From CAZSTA01 sp964609495 [NCBI: uncultured bacterium] (lineage in GTDB: Bacteria; CAZSTA01), in contig CAZSTA010000120.1 in the NCBI GenBank assembly GCA_964609495.1, positions 1 through 11,019 on the forward strand: a stretch of 11,019 bases of DNA, read 5' to 3'. The notes under the pieces were generated by a model that saw only the letters and a list, made by a program, of their open reading frames with translations, ran no database searches and was not told the DNA's origin. Shown piece after piece: positions 1 to 7,008 of this stretch. Each line of letters opens with the position of its first letter. The first letter of the stretch is position 1. Made by a program: the position numbers and the translations under genes.

Positions 1-681
1 TATTATAGGCGAAGAATCTCCTTCTCTAGGGACTTTTAGAGGACGATAGTAATCCCCCTCTATCTCGAAATCTTCCGCTGATACATAAACATAGACGATA
101 ATATCCTTAGTAGCATCATCAGGTAGATCTAGGATCAACTGCTCTCCATGAGGACCGCTCCTCTTCATCCTTATAGCCACCTTCAGGGGAGATAGCTTCC
201 CTAAGGTGACTTTACTCGGAAAGGATACATCGGTATAACGCATAACAGTCTTCGTGGGAACTCCCTCTTCTCCCATCTCATCTTCTCTCCGCCAACTTAT
301 CAGCTCATTTAGGTAGGCAGTTACAGTTTCACCATCTTTGATCTTTGGGATTTCTCCACCTATTACTCCAAGGGGATAATCATCTTCTAAGACAGTCAAT
401 AATTCTCCAAATTCTTTAAATAGCTCAATTTCAGCTCTATCGATAGTCTCTGTTACAAGAAGCAATTCAGGAATATCTCTTAGACGCTTATTATATAAGT
501 TAAGCCCATCCTCATCCATAACTCTATCGAAGAGTTGGATAGGTATTACGGCGAAGCCTCCTCCTTCCAGCTCCACTATCAAATAATCTATCTCCTTCTC
601 AGCTTTATATATCGCGTTCTCGATCTCGCGGAAGGTGAATCTATCGGAGATGATGACGAAGTTTGTATTAAGCTCATTCAT
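1..681 (-). CDS. Unknown protein, C-terminus beyond window edge
   Basis: An uninterrupted minus-strand frame of 227 codons runs from an ATG at 681 to the left edge, so the C-terminus is missing. An AGGAGGG Shine-Dalgarno (about 687-693) supports the start. There is no signal peptide or membrane segment, so it is probably cytoplasmic. The first ~115 residues are acidic alpha/beta sequence with two valine/isoleucine-rich strands (LIVELEGG near residue 34, PLGVIGGE near 103). From about residue 148 a beta-rich stretch begins with RYTDVSFP and continues with strand-like segments to the edge. From memory, that segment resembles beta-sandwich regions found before CHAT-type or other effector domains in multidomain bacterial proteins, but this is a weak impression and no catalytic motif is visible. 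It lies 113 bp downstream of the lipoprotein gene on the same strand and may share its transcript. The frame is real; the function is unknown. Confidence 0.75.
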   Translation of the reverse strand, partial: MNELNTNFVIISDRFTFREIENAIYKAEKEIDYLIVELEGGGFAVIPIQLFDRVMDEDGLNLYNKRLRDIPELLLVTETIDRAEIELFKEFGELLTVLEDDYPLGVIGGEIPKIKDGETVTAYLNELISWRREDEMGEEGVPTKTVMRYTDVSFPSKVTLGKLSPLKVAIRMKRSGPHGEQLILDLPDDATKDIIVYVYVSAEDFEIEGDYYRPLKVPREGDSSPII

Positions 682-794
682 AAGCTTCCCTCCTAATCCA
701 AAAAAGGTTTACCACGAGAATGATCTTCACCGATAGGCATTTATCACTACTCGCAATAAACCATCTCCATTCCATAATTAATCTATGGGCAGAC

Positions 795-1199
795 TTATCC
801 TTGCTCGGTTGTCTCCTCTGAAAGCAGTCCTCTCAGATATTCCAAAGCCAGTTTGATAAGCATTATCTCCGCATCGTATTGAAGCGACACCTTAGAGTAA
901 TAATTCTCAGGGACATCGCCAGCTTCATATTTCTCCTTTAAGCTCTCCCGGCAATACTCCAGCTCCTCCAGCATATCCTCCAATTCTGGTATCGACATCT
1001 CGATGAGCATTCTATAGTATGCACTGAGTTCCTCAGGTATAGATAGAGAAGGGGCAATTGCGGCCTTTAAGCTTAGCTCATCACATTGAAACAGTGGTTT
1101 TGGTAGATCTGGCTTTTTAATAGAAGGACAGCCAGAAAGCAGAATAGCTATTACTATACTTGCCACTAATATTATGCCCAGTTTGGAATTTATTCTCAT
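795..1199 (-). CDS. Small helical lipoprotein of unknown function
   Basis: This 134-residue protein begins with a lipoprotein signal: basic residues at 2 and 6, a hydrophobic stretch at about 8-21, and lipobox LSGC with the acylated Cys at 24. The mature part has a short Pro/Lys linker (25-34), then acidic, Leu/Glu-rich, probably alpha-helical sequence (about 38-128) with two further Cys residues (39 and 83). I recognise no family. The ATG is preceded by a strong AGGGGGGTGAT ribosome site at about 1208-1218, and a near-consensus promoter lies at 1252-1280. It is probably exported and membrane-anchored. The unknown gene at 1-681 follows on the same strand with no convincing terminator between. 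Confidence 0.8.
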   Translation of the reverse strand: MRINSKLGIILVASIVIAILLSGCPSIKKPDLPKPLFQCDELSLKAAIAPSLSIPEELSAYYRMLIEMSIPELEDMLEELEYCRESLKEKYEAGDVPENYYSKVSLQYDAEIMLIKLALEYLRGLLSEETTEQG

Positions 1200-1251
1200 T
1201 ATCTTTTATCACCCCCCTTCTAAAGTATAATCCAGCCTATCTCCTTATATT

Positions 1252-1280
1252 ATTATATACTATATTTTATTTTTTATCAA
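1252..1280 (-). promoter_or_regulatory. Sigma70-type promoter for the lipoprotein gene
   Basis: On the minus strand, TTGATA (1280-1275) is followed after exactly 17 bp by a perfect TATAAT (1257-1252). The lipoprotein ATG lies about 50 bp downstream with a strong ribosome site between. The surroundings are very A/T-rich, so chance matches are easier here, but box spacing and placement are ideal. Confidence 0.7.
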
Positions 1281-1351
1281 CCTTTTTCTAGGTTATAATC
1301 TGATGGTGATCGCCAAAAGGGTTTATTCTTCGATGATTTTAGGGGGAGAGG

Positions 1352-1380
1352 TTGCAAAAGAGGGGCAAATATGGTAGAAT
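1352..1380 (+). promoter_or_regulatory. Candidate promoter for the ATP-grasp gene
   Basis: TTGCAA (1352-1357), a 17-bp spacer and TAGAAT (1375-1380) lie 45 bp before the TTG start at 1426. The -35 box is imperfect, with four of six consensus bases. It is divergent from the lipoprotein promoter at 1252-1280, so the 226-bp gap serves both directions. Confidence 0.55.
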
Positions 1381-1425
1381 AAATTTAAGAGATTAAGGAG
1401 AAACATCAGAGGTGAGAATTTAACA

Positions 1426-2394
1426 TTGAAAATAGTCATAATCTATAATGAAGAAAAAATTAATATCGCTAAAGAAGAGATGTATAGAATGGGGAAGCTA
1501 GATTATGAGCCATTAGTAGATATCAGAAGTGCTATAGAAGACGAGGGATATGAAGTTATTTTGATAGACGGTAATGACGATATTATTTCCAAGATGAAGA
1601 GGGAAAAACCCGATCTTATATTCAACATCTTCGCGGGGACAAAAAGTTATATCCAATCCTATATCCCGATAGTATCGGAAATGCTGGGGATCCCTTTCAC
1701 TGGCTCAGATGCCCTTACTCACTCTCTAGCTTTAAATAAAGCTTTTACTAATGAGATATTGATGAGCGAGGGAATACCAATACCTGGTTTCATCTCGGCG
1801 AAGGATCTGAACTACGATCTTCCTTCATCCCTATCCTTTCCTTTAATCGTGAAGCCATGTCGAGGCGGCTCAAGCAAAGGAATAACTAAGGACTCGTTGG
1901 TCAATTCGGCAGAGCTACTAGAGCCTGCTATCAGCAGGATACTATCTCTCGGTGATGAAGCCCTTATCTCCGAATTTATTGCGGGGCGAGAGTTAACGAT
2001 AGGAATAATAGGAAATGATGATCCCGTAATTATGCCTATTTTGGAGACTGACTTCACCTCCTCGTCGGTGGATTTTTTCACCGATGAGTTTAAGGATGAG
2101 GTTGGCTACTGGACATCCCATACTTCCGTAGCCGTCCTATCTGCCCAGGAGGAAAATGCAGTTAAGGATAGTGCCCTGCGAACCTATAGGGCGCTTGGAT
2201 GTCTAGATTATGGTAGAGTCGATATTCGTCTGGGGAGCGATGGATCGGCTTATGTGATAGACTTCAATTCTCTACCGGGCATTTATCCTCAGTATAGCGC
2301 CTTTTCCAGAATAGCCGAAGAAGCGGGATGGAACTTTAAGGATTTCATTGTTAAAATATTAGAATGCACTCTCCAAAGATATGCTCTCGCCTAG
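1426..2394 (+). CDS. D-Ala-D-Ala ligase-like ATP-grasp enzyme
   Basis: A 322-residue cytosolic ATP-grasp protein with the D-alanine-D-alanine ligase domain order. Visible landmarks are GSDALTHSLALNK (93-105), matching the Ddl GSG...ALxMDK segment; the ATP-binding VKPCRGGSSKG (142-152), matching VKP..GSS.G; EFIAGRELTIG (183-193); RVDIR (264-268); and the metal-binding DFNSLPG (279-285). Family members couple ATP hydrolysis to peptide-bond formation between amino acids through an acyl phosphate. Two differences from standard Ddl stand out: the N-terminus (VIIYNEEK) lacks the usual GG-S-E substrate segment, and the metal ligand that is Glu in Ddl is Asp279. No mur or fts genes are nearby. Substrates could therefore differ from D-alanine. 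The start is TTG, chosen because AGAGGTGAG (1408-1416) sits about 9 bp upstream and the sequence begins directly with the first beta strand. Confidence 0.85.
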   Translation: MKIVIIYNEEKINIAKEEMYRMGKLDYEPLVDIRSAIEDEGYEVILIDGNDDIISKMKREKPDLIFNIFAGTKSYIQSYIPIVSEMLGIPFTGSDALTHSLALNKAFTNEILMSEGIPIPGFISAKDLNYDLPSSLSFPLIVKPCRGGSSKGITKDSLVNSAELLEPAISRILSLGDEALISEFIAGRELTIGIIGNDDPVIMPILETDFTSSSVDFFTDEFKDEVGYWTSHTSVAVLSAQEENAVKDSALRTYRALGCLDYGRVDIRLGSDGSAYVIDFNSLPGIYPQYSAFSRIAEEAGWNFKDFIVKILECTLQRYALA

Positions 2395-2475
2395 CTTAAA
2401 TGAAGACATATTAACTCTCCTGATGATATAGCCGAAGGACTATCTCAACTAATCTGAGCACTTAATTCCCCACTC

Positions 2476-2499
2476 CTCTCTCTTTCCTTAGAAGAGGAG
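2476..2499 (+). terminator. Possible hairpin after the ATP-grasp gene
   Basis: CTC (2476-2478), a one-base bulge and CTCTTT (2480-2485) can pair with GAAGAGGAG (2491-2499) around a 5-base loop. It lies about 80 bp past the stop codon. No T run follows, so it is not a canonical intrinsic terminator; it could be an RNA end-protecting hairpin or incidental in purine/pyrimidine-biased sequence. Confidence 0.3.
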
Positions 2500-2529
2500 A
2501 GATATCCGATAGATCAAAAACTAAACTTA

Positions 2530-2557
2530 TCACCTTTTTTCTCTACTCAGAGGGTGA
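2530..2557 (+). promoter_or_regulatory. Two-step hairpin with T6 bulge in dehydrogenase leader
   Basis: TCACC (2530-2534) pairs with GGTGA (2553-2557), and inside it CTCT (2541-2544) pairs with AGAG (2549-2552) around a 4-base loop. Six T residues (2535-2540) are left unpaired on one side. The element ends about 18 bp before the AAAGGAGGT ribosome site of the next gene. It could be a leader structure; no known riboswitch class is recognised, and I see no convincing promoter in the 2395-2566 gap. Confidence 0.3.
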
Positions 2558-2590
2558 CTTTTATCTTTGTATATAAAGGAGGTATATTTT

Positions 2591-3682
2591 ATGGTCGAAA
2601 AGAAAGATCTGAAATTTGCGGTGCTTGGTGCTGGGCATGGAGGGAAAGCTATGGCGGCTCATTTAGCTATAAAAGGATTCTCAGTTAATTTATTCAACCG
2701 CACCTGGGATAGAATAAGACCCATAGCTCTTAGAGGAGGGATAGGACTAAGCGGAGAGATAGAGGGATATGGCAAGCTTAATTTAGTCACCTCCAATATG
2801 GAGGAGGTGATCAAGGGGGTGGATGTAATTATGGTTGTCGTTCCTGCTACTGGACATAGATATATGGCTGAACAAAGCGCCCCCTATCTCCAGGATGGAC
2901 AGATAGTTCTCCTCAATCCTGGTAGGACAGGAGGGGCTTTGGAGTTCTCCAAAGTCCTGAAGGATATGGAAGTTGCGGCGGATGTCATCATCTCGGAGGC
3001 GCAGACCTTCATCTACGCTAGCCGCAGTATGGGGCCAGCCGATGCGAAGATCTTCCGGATAAAGAACACTGTCCCTGTAGCGGCTCTGCCAGCTACTAAA
3101 ACCCAAAAAGCTTTAGAGAGCATAAATAAAGCTTATCCTCAATTCATCCCTGCGGATAGCGTATTACAGACTAGCCTGGATAATATGGGAACGATATTTC
3201 ATCCCTGCTTGACGATCCTCAACTCCGCTCGCATCGAATCTACCCGCGGGAACTTTCAATATTACATCGAGGGAGTGACTCCAACGGTAGCTCATATCCT
3301 CGAGGTTGTGGATAGAGAACGGATGACGGTAGCGGCCGCTTTAGGGGTAAGAGCTACCTCAGCGGTTGAATGGTTGGAAATGGCTTATAATGCTACTGGT
3401 TCTAATCTCTTCGAGGCTATTCAAAGTAATCCGGGCTATCGTGGGATCAGCGCTCCTCGCAGTCTGGAAAATCGCTATCTTCTTGAAGATGTGCCAGCGA
3501 GTTTAGTCCCCATCGCCTCTTTAGGGAAGAGCTTCGGAGTCTCCACTCCCACTATTGATACCTTTATTCACTTAGCTTCTCTTCTTCATCGGAGTGACTA
3601 TTGGGAGGTAGGGAGAACAGTGAAAACTTTAGGGTTAGAGGGATTGACCGTAGATGAGATTCAGAAATTGGTTCATGGTTGA
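2591..3682 (+). CDS. Octopine/nopaline (opine) dehydrogenase family protein
   Basis: A 363-residue NAD(P)-dependent oxidoreductase. The family reductively condenses an amino acid with a 2-oxo acid, or runs the reverse reaction. Residues 8-20 hold a Rossmann motif, VLGAGHGGKAMAA (GxGxxG type), followed by the dinucleotide-binding strands up to LLNPGRTGG (about 107-115). The C-terminal opine dehydrogenase domain is marked by DNMGTIFHP (about 198-206), whose His matches the catalytic His region of the family, and by a late RYLLEDVPASLVPIASLG segment typical of it. An in-frame TTG lies at 2567, but AAAGGAGGT (2576-2584) is placed correctly only for the ATG at 2591, so that start is used. The 3' end overlaps the convergent mutase gene by 10 bp. 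The substrate cannot be read from sequence. Confidence 0.88.
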   Translation: MVEKKDLKFAVLGAGHGGKAMAAHLAIKGFSVNLFNRTWDRIRPIALRGGIGLSGEIEGYGKLNLVTSNMEEVIKGVDVIMVVVPATGHRYMAEQSAPYLQDGQIVLLNPGRTGGALEFSKVLKDMEVAADVIISEAQTFIYASRSMGPADAKIFRIKNTVPVAALPATKTQKALESINKAYPQFIPADSVLQTSLDNMGTIFHPCLTILNSARIESTRGNFQYYIEGVTPTVAHILEVVDRERMTVAAALGVRATSAVEWLEMAYNATGSNLFEAIQSNPGYRGISAPRSLENRYLLEDVPASLVPIASLGKSFGVSTPTIDTFIHLASLLHRSDYWEVGRTVKTLGLEGLTVDEIQKLVHG

Positions 3683-5331
3683 TCAGCGATCCTCTTCCAA
3701 ATTTGCTCAATTCTCTCTTCCTCACTCAAAATATCTCTACTTTGAGGATCTACTGCATAGCAAGCTCCATCTATTATATCGGTTACTAGATCACCTCTAG
3801 TATCCTCACTGGGCAGGAGTTGAGGGGCATCTAGAAATCCCAAGCGGACAGCTTTAGCCAGAGTGGGAGGATCGATAAGAGGATCTCCTACATCTCTCCC
3901 TAAAGTCCTGATAGCATCTATAAGCACTAAGGCTTCCTTCTTCAGTTGCTCTTTTCTCTCTTGAATCTTAGGATCCGAAGTCATATCGGGAAGGCCGTAG
4001 ATGGCGTTTTCGATAACTTTCCTAGTGATACGGCAACTCTCCATTACATCGCTGGGAGTAGCGGCATGATCCGCCTCTGAATAACTCACCACATGAACTA
4101 TCTCTGGATCAAGTGCCATCTGAAGCATTGTGGAGGAAGCTAGTTGTCCCTTAGCCATATCCAGATCGACTGGATAGCTGAGTAATCCAGTTCTCGTTTC
4201 TCGATGAACTCGAAAATCACTATCTTGTAACTCCTCGACCAATTCTACACAAGCCAGCATCTTGGCTAGATCCATCGGAAACGATATTCCCGCGGGAGTA
4301 TTGAACATATATTGGGAGATGTAATCTTTGATCCTCATCTTCTTAGCATTATAGGCGCTTATATATGCCGAGGCGACGAAGATGGTATCGTGAGCGCTGC
4401 GCAAGGACCAATGATGAGGCTCATTTAGTTCCACAGGTATATCCCGTTCGGCATGCCACTTCATAACCTCTTGGTGAACCTTGATCGATTCCTCCAAGCC
4501 CATAGGGCCTCTTCCATCTATAACGTTGAACCAGAAGATAGGGACCGCGGAGAAGCAGATGTTTATAGTATCCACGTAAACTTGGGCGAGCTTCAACAGA
4601 TCATCGGTGCCAGCATAAGTTCTCATCAAGGGGAAATTCCCACCGCGAGAGGCTTCATATAGAGCGCGAAAGTCATCGGGGGTGCGAACGGGGACTCCTC
4701 CTGCTCCTTTTCGCCTCGGATCTTGCCTCTCTGGATGAAGGAAGTTCTCCTGAGCATCTTGATCGGTTCCCAGAGAGATTATATCTAGCACTCTAGCCTC
4801 GGCTATCTCCTTTACTCCCTTGATGGTATCCTCCAGCGAGGGGAGTCCGAAATGATGACGGATCACGGGGAAGGGCTTCTTTTGAGCGATACGCTCGAGG
4901 AGGGTATGGGCGTAATCCTCCTCTTCTGCACTGCCGGGTTCTCTTCCTTGCAGAAAGGCGATGACATCTTCTACCGGCTCTTGGCCCCCAAATACTGCCT
5001 CGAAGAAGTTTAGCTCTCTAGCAACAGCGGCAACTGGCTCTGTTCCCCCAAAGGCATATTTTCTATCCCTCAATCCAGCCTCTTGAACGCTGGCAACTAA
5101 TTCCTTCAACAGCGGTTCAGCGGTCTCCGGGGTCAATCTATAGCTCACGGCAACTATATCTGGATTTGCCTCCCTTATCGCTCCGATCAATTCCTTTATC
5201 GGAACAGCCGGTCCTAGGAAAGCTGTTTTATATCCCTGTTGTTCGGCTAAGCGAAGAAAGGATAATACTCCCGCTACGTGAACGCATTCCCCTAGTGATG
5301 CTCCCAATATGCTTTTAGTTTTAGAAGACAT
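3673..5331 (-). CDS. Fused cobalamin-binding / GlmE-like B12-dependent mutase
   Basis: A 552-residue protein that appears to fuse the two subunits of a glutamate-mutase-type enzyme. Residues ~7-128 form a GlmS-like B12-binding Rossmann domain: ECVHVAG (15-21) supplies His18 as the likely cobalt ligand, VSYRL (62-66) replaces the usual SxL turn, and FGG (94-96) is the nucleotide-tail loop. Residues ~155-510 resemble the GlmE TIM barrel, including FPLMRTYAGTDDLL (about 233-246), NEPHHWSL (303-310) and the C-terminal LGRDVGDPLIDP...GFLDAP region. The Asp of the canonical DxHxxG is Cys16 here. The barrel segment that is GGGISYN in glutamate mutase reads quite differently (about 258-270), so glutamate is probably not the substrate. 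It should catalyse an adenosylcobalamin radical rearrangement, though a PLP aminomutase is an alternative. The gene starts 15 bp after glmL with GAGGTG (5341-5346) as ribosome site, so the two form one operon. Confidence 0.8.
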   Translation of the reverse strand: MSSKTKSILGASLGECVHVAGVLSFLRLAEQQGYKTAFLGPAVPIKELIGAIREANPDIVAVSYRLTPETAEPLLKELVASVQEAGLRDRKYAFGGTEPVAAVARELNFFEAVFGGQEPVEDVIAFLQGREPGSAEEEDYAHTLLERIAQKKPFPVIRHHFGLPSLEDTIKGVKEIAEARVLDIISLGTDQDAQENFLHPERQDPRRKGAGGVPVRTPDDFRALYEASRGGNFPLMRTYAGTDDLLKLAQVYVDTINICFSAVPIFWFNVIDGRGPMGLEESIKVHQEVMKWHAERDIPVELNEPHHWSLRSAHDTIFVASAYISAYNAKKMRIKDYISQYMFNTPAGISFPMDLAKMLACVELVEELQDSDFRVHRETRTGLLSYPVDLDMAKGQLASSTMLQMALDPEIVHVVSYSEADHAATPSDVMESCRITRKVIENAIYGLPDMTSDPKIQERKEQLKKEALVLIDAIRTLGRDVGDPLIDPPTLAKAVRLGFLDAPQLLPSEDTRGDLVTDIIDGACYAVDPQSRDILSEEERIEQIWKRIADQP

Positions 5332-5346
5332 GATATATACACCTCG

Positions 5347-6747
5347 TTATGATAATTCCTCAACATATTTCTTCATCATCCGTAAAGCGGAGAGCGGATA
5401 GATCGTGCTTAGCAAACCCATCGCCCAAAGTATATATCTCTTATCTATCAAGAGCTTTGCCGCTTTTGGTTTCAAAAGCCATGGCTCATCCTCGGAGGCA
5501 ATAGCCTCCTCTAATATTCGAGCAGGCTCTTTGCTATGGGCGAATATTCCCCCCGTCCCAATTATATGTTCAATATCCGATAGATCCTTTCCCCTTTGAA
5601 TAAAGATAGTTCCTGTTTCCACAGATACCTCCTCTAAAGTTCCTACGTGTCTATCCACGGCAAGTTTAACCGCAGATCTGCTCATTCCCAGGTCGATAGC
5701 GATCTTTTCAGGATCAGTGGGGATCATTCCTACCTCCTCAGCTAACTGTTCAACGTAATCTCTCAGATCGAAGCTCAGCTCCTTCAAACTGCTCTTAGCT
5801 AAGATCATCTCCTCCCCCGTGGCTTCTAAGAGCGTAGGAGCGCTGACGCGCAACCCCAGATCGCCCTCTACTGTCCGCTGGGCATAAGGATCGGGAAGAC
5901 CTCGCTTTATAACCTTTGTCTTAGTGGGTTTCCCCTTAGCTATCGAATGAACATCGGTGGTAGCTCCTCCTAGGTCAACAGTTAGCAATTCTCCTATCCC
6001 TTTCCCCTCCCCGACTCCATCTGCCAAAAGCTGGACTGCTTTCAAAACCGCGGTTGGAGTGGGCATTAAAATATCATCTATCATTCCTTCAACCTTAGCT
6101 ATCCCCTTGGCATAGATGATATTCTCCATAAATAGCTGACGGATCACTTCCTTAACCGGTTCGATATTCAACCTCCCCAGTTCAGGAAGGACATTATCCG
6201 TTATCTTGCTCTCTTTGTTATGCTCCCTCAATATTCCCTCGATCTCATCCCTTGCCTCCTTATTCCCGGCGACGATGATGGGAGAAACTATATTCGTGTG
6301 GGCTAAAGCTTCGGCATTATGAACTACCGTCTCCCGATCTCCCCCATCCGTCCCTCCAGTTAGGAGAATAATATCTGGGGAGATATTCGTTATCTCCTCG
6401 ATCTCCTTGGAGGTAAGCTTATAGGAGAAGGTCTTCAATACTTTAGCTCCTGCTCCTAAAGCCGCTCTCTTAGCCGCCTCAACAGTGAAGTCTGGAACTA
6501 GACCGATAGCGATCATTCTCAATCCACCAGCGGCGCTGCTACAGGCTAATTTAAATTCGAAATCATCCTCAGATATCCCTTCTAACTTCGCTAAGGCCTC
6601 TTGATAGCCGAGGGTGATATCTGTCTCGACGGTGGTGGAGGCTTGAGTATCAGCTACTATTGTTTCCCTATCTACGTCGATCGCTACTAGCTTAGTGAAG
6701 GTACTCCCGAAATCGATCAAAAGGCCATAGCTTTTTTTCTTCTCCAT
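5347..6747 (-). CDS. glmL: GlmL/MutL-family ASKHA ATPase
   Basis: This 466-residue protein belongs to the glutamate mutase L family, which accompanies B12-dependent mutases such as glutamate mutase and is found with related aminomutases. It has the actin/Hsp70-type ATPase signature: phosphate-1 loop DFGSTFTK (12-19), LLTGGTDGG (128-136), phosphate-2 VDLGGATTDVHS (257-268) and adenosine loop IGTGGIFAH (396-404). By analogy it is probably a chaperone or reactivating ATPase for the mutase, but the family's biochemical role is not firmly settled. Length is normal for the family. The ATG has GGTGAT about 8 bp upstream (6756-6761). It is the promoter-proximal gene of the operon and is followed at 15 bp by its probable client. 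The symbol is given by family; the client is not a classical glutamate mutase. Confidence 0.88.
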   Translation of the reverse strand: MEKKKSYGLLIDFGSTFTKLVAIDVDRETIVADTQASTTVETDITLGYQEALAKLEGISEDDFEFKLACSSAAGGLRMIAIGLVPDFTVEAAKRAALGAGAKVLKTFSYKLTSKEIEEITNISPDIILLTGGTDGGDRETVVHNAEALAHTNIVSPIIVAGNKEARDEIEGILREHNKESKITDNVLPELGRLNIEPVKEVIRQLFMENIIYAKGIAKVEGMIDDILMPTPTAVLKAVQLLADGVGEGKGIGELLTVDLGGATTDVHSIAKGKPTKTKVIKRGLPDPYAQRTVEGDLGLRVSAPTLLEATGEEMILAKSSLKELSFDLRDYVEQLAEEVGMIPTDPEKIAIDLGMSRSAVKLAVDRHVGTLEEVSVETGTIFIQRGKDLSDIEHIIGTGGIFAHSKEPARILEEAIASEDEPWLLKPKAAKLLIDKRYILWAMGLLSTIYPLSALRMMKKYVEELS

Positions 6748-6810
6748 TCTCGAATCACCGCAATATCAAAGATTTCGTTCGAAGCTATGATGAGTCTAAT
6801 TTCTCTTTAG

Positions 6811-6839
6811 ATTCTAAGAGAAAACTGCTCTTTTGTCAA
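6811..6839 (-). promoter_or_regulatory. Promoter of the glmL-mutase operon
   Basis: On the minus strand there is a perfect TTGACA (6839-6834), a 17-bp spacer and TAGAAT (6816-6811). Transcription would start about 50 bp before the glmL ATG at 6747. The match is five of six at -10 and six of six at -35, which suggests high basal strength. Confidence 0.8.
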
Positions 6840-6866
6840 CAATTTTGGAGATTTTTATAAGAAGTT

Positions 6867-6877
6867 GGCTTGAAGCC
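6867..6877. promoter_or_regulatory. Small dyad midway between divergent promoters
   Basis: GGCTT-G-AAGCC is an 11-bp dyad with a single central base. It lies between the two -35 boxes (6834-6839 and 6919-6924), upstream of both promoters, where an activator or shared regulator could bind. Each arm is only 5 bp, so it may be chance. Confidence 0.25.
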
Positions 6878-6918
6878 CTCTATCCTTCAGAGTGGAGGAT
6901 TGATTTGCCAAAAAATAC

Positions 6919-6947
6919 TTGACAAATTGAACATTTTTGTCTATAAC
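6919..6947 (+). promoter_or_regulatory. Promoter of mnmG
   Basis: A perfect TTGACA (6919-6924), a 17-bp spacer and TATAAC (6942-6947) lie about 60 bp before the mnmG ATG. It is divergent from the glmL promoter, with 79 bp separating the two -35 elements. Confidence 0.8.
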
Positions 6948-7008
6948 TAAAGTATGAGGAAGACTATACAAAAAAACCCCTTCTAGATATACTGAGGCTG
7001 GAGAGATT

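Noticed and set aside
698-713. Minus-strand GGTAAACC followed by TTTTTT as a terminator
   Set aside because: The stem is only 3 bp with a 2-base loop, and it lies in the leader just before the ribosome site of the gene at 681.
1812-2081. Minus-strand ORF inside the ATP-grasp gene
   Set aside because: It is a shadow of a well-supported gene, with no recognisable motifs.
2567-2590. TTG start extending the opine dehydrogenase by 8 residues
   Set aside because: The ribosome site AAAGGAGGT lies inside that extension and is correctly spaced only for the ATG at 2591.
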